A stretch of 64,000 bases of DNA from Brachionus manjavacas (Eukaryota; Rotifera; Eurotatoria; Ploima; Brachionidae), in contig JAHQIY010000009.1 of NCBI GenBank assembly GCA_019054805.1, positions 1,426,001-1,490,000 on the forward strand, written 5' to 3'. Every line of letters starts with the position of its first letter. The first letter of the stretch is position 1. The position numbers and the translations under genes are program-made. Shown one piece after another: positions 21,490-31,629 of the stretch. The notes below the pieces were generated by a model. That model saw only the letters and a list, made by a program, of their open reading frames with translations. It did no database searches and was not told where the DNA came from.

Positions 21490-23000
21490 TTATATAAAAA
21501 TGTTCAAAATTTACCGATAAAAAATATTTAATAGGTTAGACCACCAATGTGTAAGTAACTATTGGTTTTATTGCATCTTTTCTGGTTTTAAGAGTCCAAT
21601 AAGAGAACTTTTGCCTGCTAGCCCTAGCTTTAGTAAATCTCTGATCCTTTTTACCATTCCAGAATCTGATCAACTCTTGTAAGTTGTCGCCCTTCCATTC
21701 TTAAACAGTGCCTTTTTTTGAGTTTAAGCCAAAAGTCATGATTAAAGTTTACTCTAGATTAACCTTGATTTGCGCAAGAGGACCAAATTCCTCAGTCTTG
21801 TGAATAAGATTTTAAAAAAATTATTTTTAAGTCATTCTTAGTACAGTTGAAATTCAGATTCACTCCAGCGTGTTTCTGTAAAAAACCTTCGACTTTTCTT
21901 TCCACCTCTTTCTCGCAATTCTCATCTGAAAGTAGCTCCTCGTTAAAGAATTACTCTTTTTTTCAATTCACCTAGTGTTATAGTGATGCCCGTGTTCGTC
22001 TTATTGACCGATTTAGGCTCACGCTAGAAAGCATTTTTATCTGTCTTGCAGAGTTTTTTGAGACAATAAGCTTACATTTAGTAATTTAATAAGCTTACAT
22101 TGCAATATTTTCCATTTTTTTCGTCGGAAAGCTTTTTTGTAGTCTTTAAGCTCTTGTCGTGCTTTTTCGACTTTGAATGAGCTTTGAAGATAGCCCAAAT
22201 AAGCTTTACGCTTTGAGACGTTGACTAATGCTAAGCCTGGATCCCACCAATCTTTCTTTAGTGTGTTTTGAAATAAACTCTCTGTTTTCTTGCATCTTCA
22301 GCACTCAATCGCAAGCCTTATTCATCGAGGCGATCATCTTTCTTGCTCAAAAAACACTTTAATAGGAGAATGGTCTGAGTTAAAGTCGCCCAGAATTATC
22401 TCTTCATACTTTTTATTTCTCTTATCATTAGTAAAATGTAGCATTTTGTCGACCAGTTCATTAAAGTAAAAACCCGCCTCAGTAGAAGGACGCTTTACTA
22501 ACTAAACGTCTTTCAAAGCAATATTGTCAAATGTCAAGATCGATATGTGACTATTTAGATTCTGAAAACTTATTTTACTACTGAATAAACACTCCTTATT
22601 GTTGAAATGTGGTATGCTTTTAACAAATTATGGACTAAATTTCATTGTGGATGTCCTCATTCCAGAGCAGCCACGTTTCTTGCAATATGATGTCCGCTTG
22701 GTTTACAAGATTACAAACAGTAACAAAGAATGCGTTAGTTCTATGTGAAAATGGTTGTTGTCGCGTTTAAGTATGTTTTAGTCATGCTCAAACCAATATT
22801 TACGTTGGTTAATACCGTACTACCGTCTATTGTCAATTGTCAAGTACTTTCACTCCCATTAATTGACTTGTGGTTCACTGGTTCCGTGTTATTATGTATT
22901 ATCGTATTTCAATTAATTAGCATAGTTTTTTTAGTAGCTTCTGAACTTTTTTTGCTTAAGTTGTGTTCAAGTGTCTCTTTCAGTTCATTTGGTATAGATG
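21490..23000 (-). mobile_element. LINE fragment: apurinic-type endonuclease and linker
   Basis: Minus-strand broken frames read the endonuclease of a non-LTR element: NQADIILQETWLLWNED near 22700-22640, then RPSTEAGFYFNELVDKM and EEIILGDFNSDHSPIKVFF near 22490-22350 (the GDFN and SDH motifs are catalytic in this fold). Then comes the linker KKDWWDPGLA (WWD) and KAFRRKKWKI near 22250-22100. Reverse transcriptase follows poorly. Several stops and frameshifts. The 107-codon plus-strand open frame at 22745-23068 is antisense to this and is not a gene. It may be of the same family as the LINE at 9788-11896, which begins in the equivalent linker. Confidence 0.75.
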
Positions 23001-23019
23001 AGGTTAGTAACCTCATTTT

Positions 23020-23125
23020 TGGCATGTATCTGTGGATACATAAAAATATATCTGAGGATGTATCCTGAGATACAATATGTATCCCTCGATATATAAAGGA
23101 TACATTTGGGGATACATGTTGAGAA
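23020..23125. repeat. GTATCC/GGATAC word cluster
   Basis: GGATAC, GTATCC, GATACA and similar words occur repeatedly within about 100 bp, overlapping the left end of the fold-back element at 23076. They look like short tandem inverted units at its terminus. Confidence 0.5.
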
Positions 23126-23886
23126 TGCGAATTTGAATAAAAAAATTTTTCTTTATTAATTTTATTAAAACTCTATTATAAAAAATAAAAATAAAAATAA
23201 AAAAACGCTGGGCAGAAAACCCTAAATTAGGAACAGCAAAAACATATAAAACATTTATTTTTAATTTTAATTGATTTCTTTTAAAAATGAATTTAATAAA
23301 ATGTTACATAATCGTTGGTTTTTATTCGTTCGAATAGGAAAATTATTATCTTTGTCCAAAAAATATTAAAATTATTATTATTGCTCCGCTAGATACCATT
23401 TTAGCAATTGCTGTGTGGTTCTTTTAAATTTTTTTTTTTGATTTAAAAAGTGATTAAACAAAAAGAAGATTAAAATAAAATGAAGAAATTAATAATCTTT
23501 TACTAAGTTTTCTAGGGTTTTCTGAACCTACTTAGTAATCAGAAAGAGTATTACATTTAAGAATTATTACTTAATTTAAATTGATCAATGATTTGTAATT
23601 TTTTCAAAAAAGTAATTTTCATTTTTAATAATTTTTTGTTTATTTTGAATTTTTTTCCCAACATTCTTATTTTTCTTATAAGAAATTAATTAAAATTAAA
23701 AATAAATGTTTTATATGTTTTTTCTGTTCCTAATTTAGGGTTTTCTGCCCAGCATTTTTTTATTTTTATTTTTATTTTTTATAATAGAGTTTTAATAAAA
23801 TTAATAAAGAAAAATTTTTTTATTCAAATTCGCATTCCCAACATGTATCCCCAAATGTATTCTTTATGTATCGAGGGATACATATA
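23076..23886. mobile_element. Fold-back element with 207-bp arms
   Basis: 23076-23282 and 23680-23886 are inverted repeats with few differences. Landmarks are TATGTATCCCTCGATA, GGGGATACATGTTG, TCGCATTC (as complement), GCTGGGCAGAAAACCCTAAA and AACATTTATTTTTAATTTTA. The roughly 400-bp centre is AT-rich and non-coding. The flanks are AT-rich, so a TA-type duplication cannot be told from chance. Probably a MITE; family unknown. Confidence 0.82.
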
Positions 23887-24483
23887 TGTAAATTTCAAAA
23901 AATTATTTTTGAAAGAATACAAAACAAAAAAAAATTCTATTTTTTTTTGATTTACAACATACATATTTTGTCTCTTTTTCTATGTATGCGATATTTGTCA
24001 AGTTGATCAATAAATTAATATTTTTCAATTTTAATTTTACAGTTTTAAAATTTTTCTCAATCAATTCAATTTTACTCTTTTACTATTTTAGTAAAATTTT
24101 CTCATAGATCAATTTTTAATTTTCTACTTTTTTTACCAGTCCTTTTTTACTTATTTACTATTTTAGAAAATATCCTAAAGTAAATAATAGCTAGTCAGAT
24201 AATATATTAATAAATTTTTTTTAAGTTGCGTTATTTAAGATCCTGAAAAAATTCAGTTATGAATAAAATTTTTTAAAAAACTATTATTCTATTATTAGAA
24301 TAGACCTTTTTTTATTTTTTGAAATATAAAATAAAAATAATCTTAATCGATAAAATTAAGGATTATACAATTTAAAAATTATATCATTTTAAAGAAAATT
24401 AACACTAAAATTGACCATAGTTTGACTTAACGAAAGACGTCAGTAGCAACTTCTTTTTGTTTTATCAAATTTCTGATAAGACG
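23887..24483. other. AT-rich, no gene seen
   Basis: Only AT-rich sequence was recognised. Confidence 0.4.
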
Positions 24484-24718
24484 TGGCCCGGAACGCAACT
24501 CCGGTTTAGGGAATCGTGTCAATTAAATGAAAGAGAAAAATTATACGAATTTAATGAATTAAATAACAATTTTTTTAAACAAAAACACCGCTTTTTTAAT
24601 AAAAATTTATCTAAAATAGAATCGGGTTCAACGCGTCGGGGTCCAAGGCAGAGCCCCTGTTTAGGGAATTGAAACTTAGGTAAAAGGGGTCCGGGCGAAG
24701 CCCTGGTTTAGGTTTTCG
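24484..24718 (+). repeat. Three copies of a GC-rich hairpin motif
   Basis: Copies at 24484-24520, 24636-24670 and 24684-24718 follow the pattern GGGGTCCGGGGCAGAGCCCC, then GGTTTAGGG and TTCGG. The first half is self-complementary. Related copies lie at 1222-1261 (minus), 19735-19768 (minus) and 29138-29174 (plus). In DNA this AT-rich they stand out strongly. Between them is an AT-rich stretch with a short open frame that is not convincing as a gene. Confidence 0.75.
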
Positions 24719-25484
24719 GATGAGCAGAAGTTTAGGGTCTTTTTAAATAAGTTAGTCTTTATTTTACTTTAATTTTCTAAAATCATATTAGAATTACTTC
24801 TTTGGATAATAGTAGAATAGTAATAATGAACTTTTTGAGAATTTTTCTAAAAAAGTAAAATCAAGCATCAAGCTCATCAAAAAATTGATGTAAATTTCTA
24901 AAATAGAAAGTTTAAATTGAAAAATAAGGAGGTTTTGGACATCGATCGTGTATGCGAATGCTTTGTTATCTCTTTTTTTAACCGCTTCGGGAGACTGATG
25001 TAATCAATTGGACCAGGTGCTGGTAAAATTATTTGGATAACAGTTGAAGGCTGGATTATTCCCTGTGCTAAGCTGTGGGAAGTCAGAATCGGAGATTTGG
25101 CGAAAATTATGACCTTCCGTTTTCCAAACGTATTTTATTGATATGTTAAAGGTATGTTAAGATATAAAAATTTAAAATCAAATAATATTTATTTAATTCT
25201 TAAAATTTTAAATTTTTTTAATTTTTTTTTCCAGAAATAAAAAACCGATAATCTAAATTTTGTTCTTTTATTGATAAAATAAAATAAAAAAATAATTATA
25301 ATAAAATTCAATCATTTAATTTATTAACAAAGTCTTAAAAAATGAACAATTAGCTGATACCGTTAGAGCCATAAAAATTAAAAAATATTAAAATGATACC
25401 AGTTGAAAAGTTAGTTCATTGAAAATATTTGTGTTAGAAAAATTAATTAAAAAAAAATTGGTTTTACCATAAGTAACGAAAATT
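24719..25484. other. Downstream flank of the phosphatase gene, no gene seen
   Basis: Mostly AT-rich. 24960-25140 is closer to ordinary composition and reads GPGAGKIIWITVEGW on the plus strand, but without a recognisable family or clear boundaries. Possibly a transposon remnant. Confidence 0.3.
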
Positions 25485-28400
25485 TCAGTTTGAAATAGAC
25501 TGTAAACTCGAAGTTCTGGGAGTCGATGTGTTCATAAAATTTGCATTTTGCATCACCCTCGAATCGATTTGATTCACTAAATTCAAACTTTGTATAAAAT
25601 TTCGAATAGCTATATACAAAAATTGATACTGTTTTTCTGTTTGTATCATTCCAGATCGTTGAGCTCTTAAAGAACATACTGTTTTATATATATCAATATC
25701 GCATTGTATTCCGCATGTTTTAATCTTGTCCAGAATCATATCAATGGCAATAATTGCTCCAGTTCGGCCTATTCCAGCACTACAATGTACAGTTAATGGA
25801 AAACTTCTTGATTTTGGAACAGTGTCGCAAATTTCCTTGTATAAACAATTAAAATCTTGGATAAAATCGAGTGTGTTTTGAATGTTTTCGGGCACACCAT
25901 GATCACTCCATGCCAAATATTGGTATTGGTAGACCTTCCTGGTTTCATTAGTGTTCAAATCAGTCATCAAAAAGTTTCTCACAATATAATCATCGCATAT
26001 CTTGGTCAATTTCAGTAAAGTTATTTTAAGATTTTTATAGTTAGCCGAGAAATTGTTTTCATTTTTTGGATCTTCTTCTTTGGTTGCCGGTGGCCAGTAT
26101 CTAAAGCATTTCTCTCTTCCTTTTTCTTCCTCATGAGTAATCATCAAAATAATTTGACTTTCTTCTTGCCAAATCATTGACCAAAAATCGTTGCAAGTAT
26201 TTACTAATGGACCTTGAGTAGCCAGATATGTCTTGCCAAAACTTTCATCTGACTTAAATTAAAATCGAAAATGGACTTGGGCGGAATATTATTACAACAA
26301 AGTACCTGGATACAATTCGCATTTATATAATCCGACTCACTAGGATCATTTGGCTTATTTGTTCGATTTTTCAACTTGATGCGGTTATAATCAACTTAAA
26401 TTAAATGAAAAGTGAGATTTAAACCTTAAAAGTTATCTTTAAATTACATGGAAGAATCGTTTTGAACCGATTTTTGGTTCGATTTTCTGGTTTACAGCCA
26501 TCATTTCGCTCATACAGAAACTTTCCATCGATTTGCTGCAAGGACTTGAGAAAAAAAAAATATCAAATTATGCTTTTATATTTTAAATTAATCGTAAAAA
26601 TCTAAAATCTTGGAATTTTAGAAATTGAAGGTTCATGGCTTTGAAAAACTTCATTTTTTTTGTAAAAATTTTAATTTAAAATTCGTTAAAATTTTTTAAA
26701 TATCTTATTGAATCCTTTAAAACATTTGAGATCTCAATTTAAAGAATGCTATTTAATCAACGCTGTCACAAGAAATTTTAACCAGAAGTGATCAACCTTT
26801 TTTTTCTGTAAAATTTTGTTAAGACCGCAGTTAAAATTACTGTTATTATTAATTAAGTTTTTCCCTAAATAAAATTTAAATTTAAATTTAAATTCAATGA
26901 TCTTAATTGACAAATTTTTTTCTATTTTTTTTTTATTTAAAAATTCTTTGTTAGAATACTTAACGAATACAAATTTAATATTTAATGGGCTCACTTTGTT
27001 TTGAAAATCGTTGTCTTCTTAGCAAGAAAAGATTAATAATAACACGATAAACATTAACAAAGCTTATTTAATGAGCCTTTTTTGAAACTGCCCCTTTAAT
27101 TTTTTAAGTTATCAAACTTTTTAAGATTTTATATAATTTTTTAAGATTACAGTTATCAAACATATTAACTGTAATCAATTTTATAATAATTTCAAAGAAT
27201 AATGAAAAAAATCTTAACTTTTTTATAAAGATGATATTTTTATTCAGAATTGATCACCAATTGAAATCTGATGAAATTCAAAATTCGTATCCAGACTGTA
27301 TAGTTCATATGATTTAAAGGTGGATTCAATACTTTGAAAGTAGTGACTCAATACCAGCTTTGACTAACAATAATTTACAATAAAGATCCTTATTACTAAT
27401 TTATATTAAAGACTCGCAAAAATTCACGTAAAATTTTGAAATTTAAAAAAAAAACTATTAAAATATTCAAATTCTTAGAATATCCAAAATTAAGAATTCT
27501 ATATTTCATGTTCTGTTGTCTTTTGTTAACCAACTCAAAAAAGTTGATTATCTTCAATTGCTGTTTACTTAAGATTGTAAAGAGAAAAAATAGTAAGTTG
27601 GCTCGAAGACTTTTTGAGTATGAGAACTCAGCGAGTTGTTATTGGAGATGAAGTTTCTAGATGGTCAGAGGTACTGAGTGGAGTTCCGCAAGGATCTGTA
27701 CTTGGACCCCTGCTATTTGTTTTGTACATAAATGACCTACCTGACTGCGTTTCAAATAGAATGGAATTGTATGCAGATGACTCAAAAATACTCGGTATAG
27801 TTAATAATGTTTATGAGAGAGCGATGTTACAGAAAGATCTGGATGCAGTATGTCAATGGATAGAGGTTTGGCGTATGGGACTTTGTGCTAACAAATTTAA
27901 AGTTATGCATTTCGGCAGACTAAATGAAAGGCATAAATAAACACAAAAAAGCAACAGGAATGTTATACTGGCGACCACAGATTGTGAAAGGGATCTTGGA
28001 GTGATGGTTTCATCAGATTTAAAGTGGACCAGCCAAGTGAAAAGTGCTTGTGCGAAAGCGAGTAGGGTACTTAAAATGCTAAAGCGAACGTTTACAAGTA
28101 GAGAGGAAAGACTGTGGGTAAGATTGTATATATCCATGGTGAGACCCCACCTAGATTACACAGTGCAGGTTTGGAATCCAAGTATGAAAATGGACGTGAA
28201 TGCGTTGGAAAAGGTGCAAGAGAGGGCAACAAAAATACCTTTGTCTGTAAGAAACATGCCGTATGAAAAGAGGCTGACAAAATTAGGACTGACAAAGCTG
28301 AATGAAAGAAGAGTGAGAGGGGACTTGATTGAAATGTACAAACTAGTGAATGGAATAGAAAAGGTAAGCTTGGTCAAGAATCTAGTGAATAAATAAGAAA

Positions 28401-31203
28401 ACAAGGGACCAGCCGGGGCGTTAAGAGAAAATAGCATCAGAGTCCAGAGAGAAAGTTTCCCAGCTAAAATTAGAAACGATTTTGCGGCGGCAGTAAATGC
28501 CAGACATGTATTTTTCTCAAACAGAGTAGTTCCGCATTGGAATAGGTTGCCAGAAAACGTGGTGAAATCCAAGTCGACCGCTAATTTTAAAATGGCTTTA
28601 GATAAGTTCAATGGAATCGGCTGCTACAGCTCTACACGGCCATTTGGCGGTGATGGGCTTAGACAATCTACATGCTAGGTGTCGCAGCAAGAACTACTAC
28701 TACTACTACTACTACTACTAGTTGTCAATATTCGATCATCCATCAGATAGCTAAGACTTTAAGCTAAAATTTGTTTTTGATAATAAAAAAAAGAAGCTCC
28801 TTTAAAAAATTTATCGGTTGTCCTTTTTGTTTTCTTCAAGATTTTTAATACTTTAAGGTAAAGATTTAAGTAAATTCAACAATATCACTAAATTAAAATT
28901 TATTTTGGAATTACTAAATATCATTTTTTTTCTGCTTATCTTTAAGAAAATTTAATTTTAAAGTTAGATTTTCAGTTTCAAAATGTCCTTAGTGTAAAAG
29001 CTTTGGTGTCTTTTGAGTGAGTGAGTTTAATGGATTCGTTTCGATTTATTTCACGATTAAGATCTGGTCAAATATTAAGGCGTCATATCAATGACTAAAT
29101 CGTGAAAAAAAAAATTGACTGTCAAATAAAAATTAAACGGGGTCCGGGGCAGAGTCTTGGTTTAGGGATTCGGGTATGTTGTAGATTAGAGAACTATTAG
29201 TTAAATAAATAATTAAACTTGATAAATTTAAATCTTTAATTTAATTATTGATATGACGGGTTGATATGCATCCTTAAGATTTTTGTAAATTACAGAAAAA
29301 ATTCTTTTTTTTATTACAAAAAATATCAAATTCCCAATCCACTGAAGAAACAAAAAGACGCCAAAGCTTTTAAATATTTTGAACATTTTTGAAATTTTAC
29401 TTTCTGATAACTTTTCACAGTTACGAAAACTGTGACAGTTGAAACAACTTTGTATGTTTCACCTGGTTACATTTACAGAACTAATTTTGAACCTATAGAA
29501 AAATAATGTATCTAATTTTTTATCATTTTGTTCATTTTTTGTACTGAATTTCACAAAACCAAAAAAATTTCATCTGGATGTAATTCCGATGGGTGGGTTT
29601 TTCCTGACAATGAGACATATGCGACCCTAATAGCTTATGCGAGTATGCGGGCGCTTTTCCCTAACTTTAATAAACCCTATGAGATTTATGCAGCCCCGTA
29701 TGGATGACTTTTTCAGCCAGAGCCTAGAACCAATCAGTTGGTTCTGTTTAAAGTCTGTTGTTCAGCAACCGACTTGAACTAACTTTTCCAACTGGTTCCG
29801 ATTATAGAATTACCTATTCGGCAGCTCTTCGAAGCAGTAAGCCTACTACTTCTATCTTTTGATATTTATTATGATATCCAAAAGATTCGAGTTCTTCTTC
29901 AGAACTCTGGATGACTTCTGTAGTCTTCCTTTTGTTGTTTCACTTTTGTTGTACCTCTTCCAATGCGATGTTTTACATTTATAGATGAGGTATGAAAATT
30001 TCACCAAAAAGGACGATTCGCTCTATTTAGCAGACCTTGATTCTTTAGATTATCGACTTGCTAATAATATCAAAACAGCATTTGTTGAATTCTGAAAGTC
30101 TTATAAAATAATTTTTTAAAAATTATAGTTTAGTTTACTTTTGCAAAACTATTTAATCTAACCAAATTTGATCTTCCAAAACAGGAGTTACTAGAAGAGT
30201 CCTTAAAATATTCCTGATATCAGCTGGTAGGAAAAAGTTGAAAACCTCTGAGAATTATGAATTTTTTAAATAATTCAAAAATATTAGTCTGTAAATTAAT
30301 TTCAATCATTTTAAATTTAGTATAAGTGTCCAATGCAAAATAAAAATAAATACTTCAAATTCTTCCGAAAAACCATTTTTGTTCTTGTATCTGGACTCGA
30401 TGAATAGCTCATTGAATCGAATATTAAAATTTGACACATTTATTCTTGAGCTATTCAGTGGCTTTATAAAAATAAAATTTTTAAAAATGAATTTTTTCAA
30501 AATTATCTTTTTCATTACTTGTTTAAGGTAGACTACATTATCTCGTACATCAACTATTGGACACATTTTAATACACTCGTTTATGAACTCGTCTAGAGTT
30601 GGCAAAAATTTATCAAAGCTATGCATCGTGTATCCTTTGTCCTTTAAAAAGGTTAGAAAAATCAATTAAAAGAAAAATATTAAATTTTTTTATTACAGTA
30701 TATTTTATTATTAAATGGACTACGCGATTATTTTCGCATCGAACACATAAAACATAGTTTTGTGGCTCGCTGCGACTTTCCCTGACCAAATAGCTTCCTG
30801 GCTTGCCTTTATCCTGCAATAGCTTGGTAGCCTCTTGGCCACTGATCGCGCCGTGAAAGTATCGCTCACTTGTTGGCTCTTTGCAGTTTAGCGGGTACTT
30901 TAAAACTAAAATACTTCCATCTAACTTGTCCCGGAGCGTTTCTTTCATTATGAAGTGGTCTACAAGCTCAGCCAGAGTGGCGAATTTGTCACTACCCCCT
31001 TCGCCAATTTCGTAGCCACTGTCTCCATTATTTTGAATCTTAATGTGTTTGAATATATTTTCGGTACAGCGTACCGATAGAGTGTAGCTGTTTGTTGTAC
31101 TTTGAGAGGGCCTGATCAAAAAGCTGCCATTTTGGCCATATTCTCTGAGTAAATTTTCTGCTTCTATTCCATTTATATTTCTGTGAAACCACCTTCCTAG
31201 CAT
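25485..31203 (-). CDS. PTPN11: SHP-2/corkscrew-like SH2-domain protein tyrosine phosphatase
   Basis: Cytoplasmic phosphatase with two N-terminal SH2 domains, acting downstream of receptor tyrosine kinases. Six exons (30697-31203, 30519-30641, 30354-30461, 26448-26544, 26306-26394, 25485-26252) join in frame to 563 residues; human SHP-2 has 593. N-SH2: WFHRNINGIEAENLL, GSFLIRPSQS. C-SH2: YFHGAISGQEATKLL, GSYLVRESRS. PTP domain: TKNRFKTILPFDYNR, SDYINAN, TYLATQGPLVNT, EKCFRYWP, loop WSDHGVP, P-loop HCSAGIGRTG with Cys465, Q loop MIQTEKQYQFLY. The general-acid Asp (425) is kept, but the usual Pro of the WPD loop is Ser. The tail is short. Intron 3 spans 26545-30353 and holds a plus-strand LINE and a piggyBac-like MITE; the other introns are about 53-57 bp. 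Orthology to SHP-2 rather than SHP-1 is a guess. Confidence 0.93.
27600..28720 (+). mobile_element. CR1-like LINE, young 5'-truncated copy, inside phosphatase intron 3
   Basis: One plus-strand frame runs from about 27600 to 28676, broken only by stops at 27938-27940 and 28394-28396. It reads the RT palm SGVPQGSVLGPLLFVLYIND, LYADDSKIL, RDLGVMVSSDLKW, then the C-terminal region RPHLDYTVQVWNPSMK, LEKVQERATK, NERRVRGDLIEMYKLVNG, FFSNRVVPHWNRLPENVVKS. A GC-richer 3' UTR follows (28677-28690), then an ACT microsatellite (28692-28720), which is the element's 3' terminus. It begins inside the RT, so it lacks the fingers and endonuclease. It lies antisense to the host gene. Confidence 0.9.
29079..29260 (+). 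mobile_element. piggyBac-like MITE, copy 2
   Basis: Bounded by TTAA (29075-29078) and TTGA (29261-29264, one change from TTAA). Ends read GGCGTCATATCAATGACTAAA and the complement of TTTAATTATTGATATGACGGG. It carries the GC-rich motif at 29138-29174 at the same internal place as copy 1. 182 bp, non-coding, within the large phosphatase intron. Confidence 0.75.
29560..29990. other. Unassigned patch of higher GC in the phosphatase intron
   Basis: This stretch is clearly less AT-rich than its surroundings and contains ACCAATCAGTTGGTTCTG-like words. No frame could be matched to a family on either strand. It may be the remains of another insertion. Confidence 0.3.
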
Positions 31204-31629
31204 TTGAATTGTGTAAAAGGTATTTTTTTGTTTTTTGTAAATGTCAACTAGATTTTTGGATTTAGATAGATTTTTTGCGAATATGGACTTATCTGTCTTG
31301 GTATAATCAAGTCAAAACATAAAATATCCAAGCTCAAAAATTAATTATTTTAATACCTAGTTGAAGTCGATTGCAATTATGTTTTAGTCGTTGTTAGATT
31401 TCAAATTATTTATTATAAATGATAATTTTAAAGTAAATGAAATTCTTTTGTCTTGGGTATTTGTTCTTTCGATTAAATGATCAAGATAGCTAATTTATTC
31501 AAAAGTGCTATAAAATTTGATTAGAATCTAATTTTGAATTATTTATTTGTTTTTATAATAAACAAATGCGAGTACCAAAAAAAATTAAAAAATATTTGAC
31601 AATTAAATAAAAATATATCATTAATTTAT
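31204..31629. other. Intergenic between APC5 and the phosphatase
   Basis: A 426-bp AT-rich stretch between the APC5 stop and the phosphatase start, both on the minus strand. It must hold the phosphatase promoter and the APC5 3' UTR. No motif assigned. Confidence 0.4.

Noticed and set aside
22745-23068. 107-codon plus-strand hydrophobic open frame that could look like a membrane protein
   Set aside because: Lies antisense to LINE endonuclease text; hydrophobicity comes from T-rich composition.
28156-28611. 151-codon minus-strand open frame and its overlapping partners at 27853-28295
   Set aside because: Antisense of the LINE reverse transcriptase C-terminal region, which is strongly recognisable on the plus strand.
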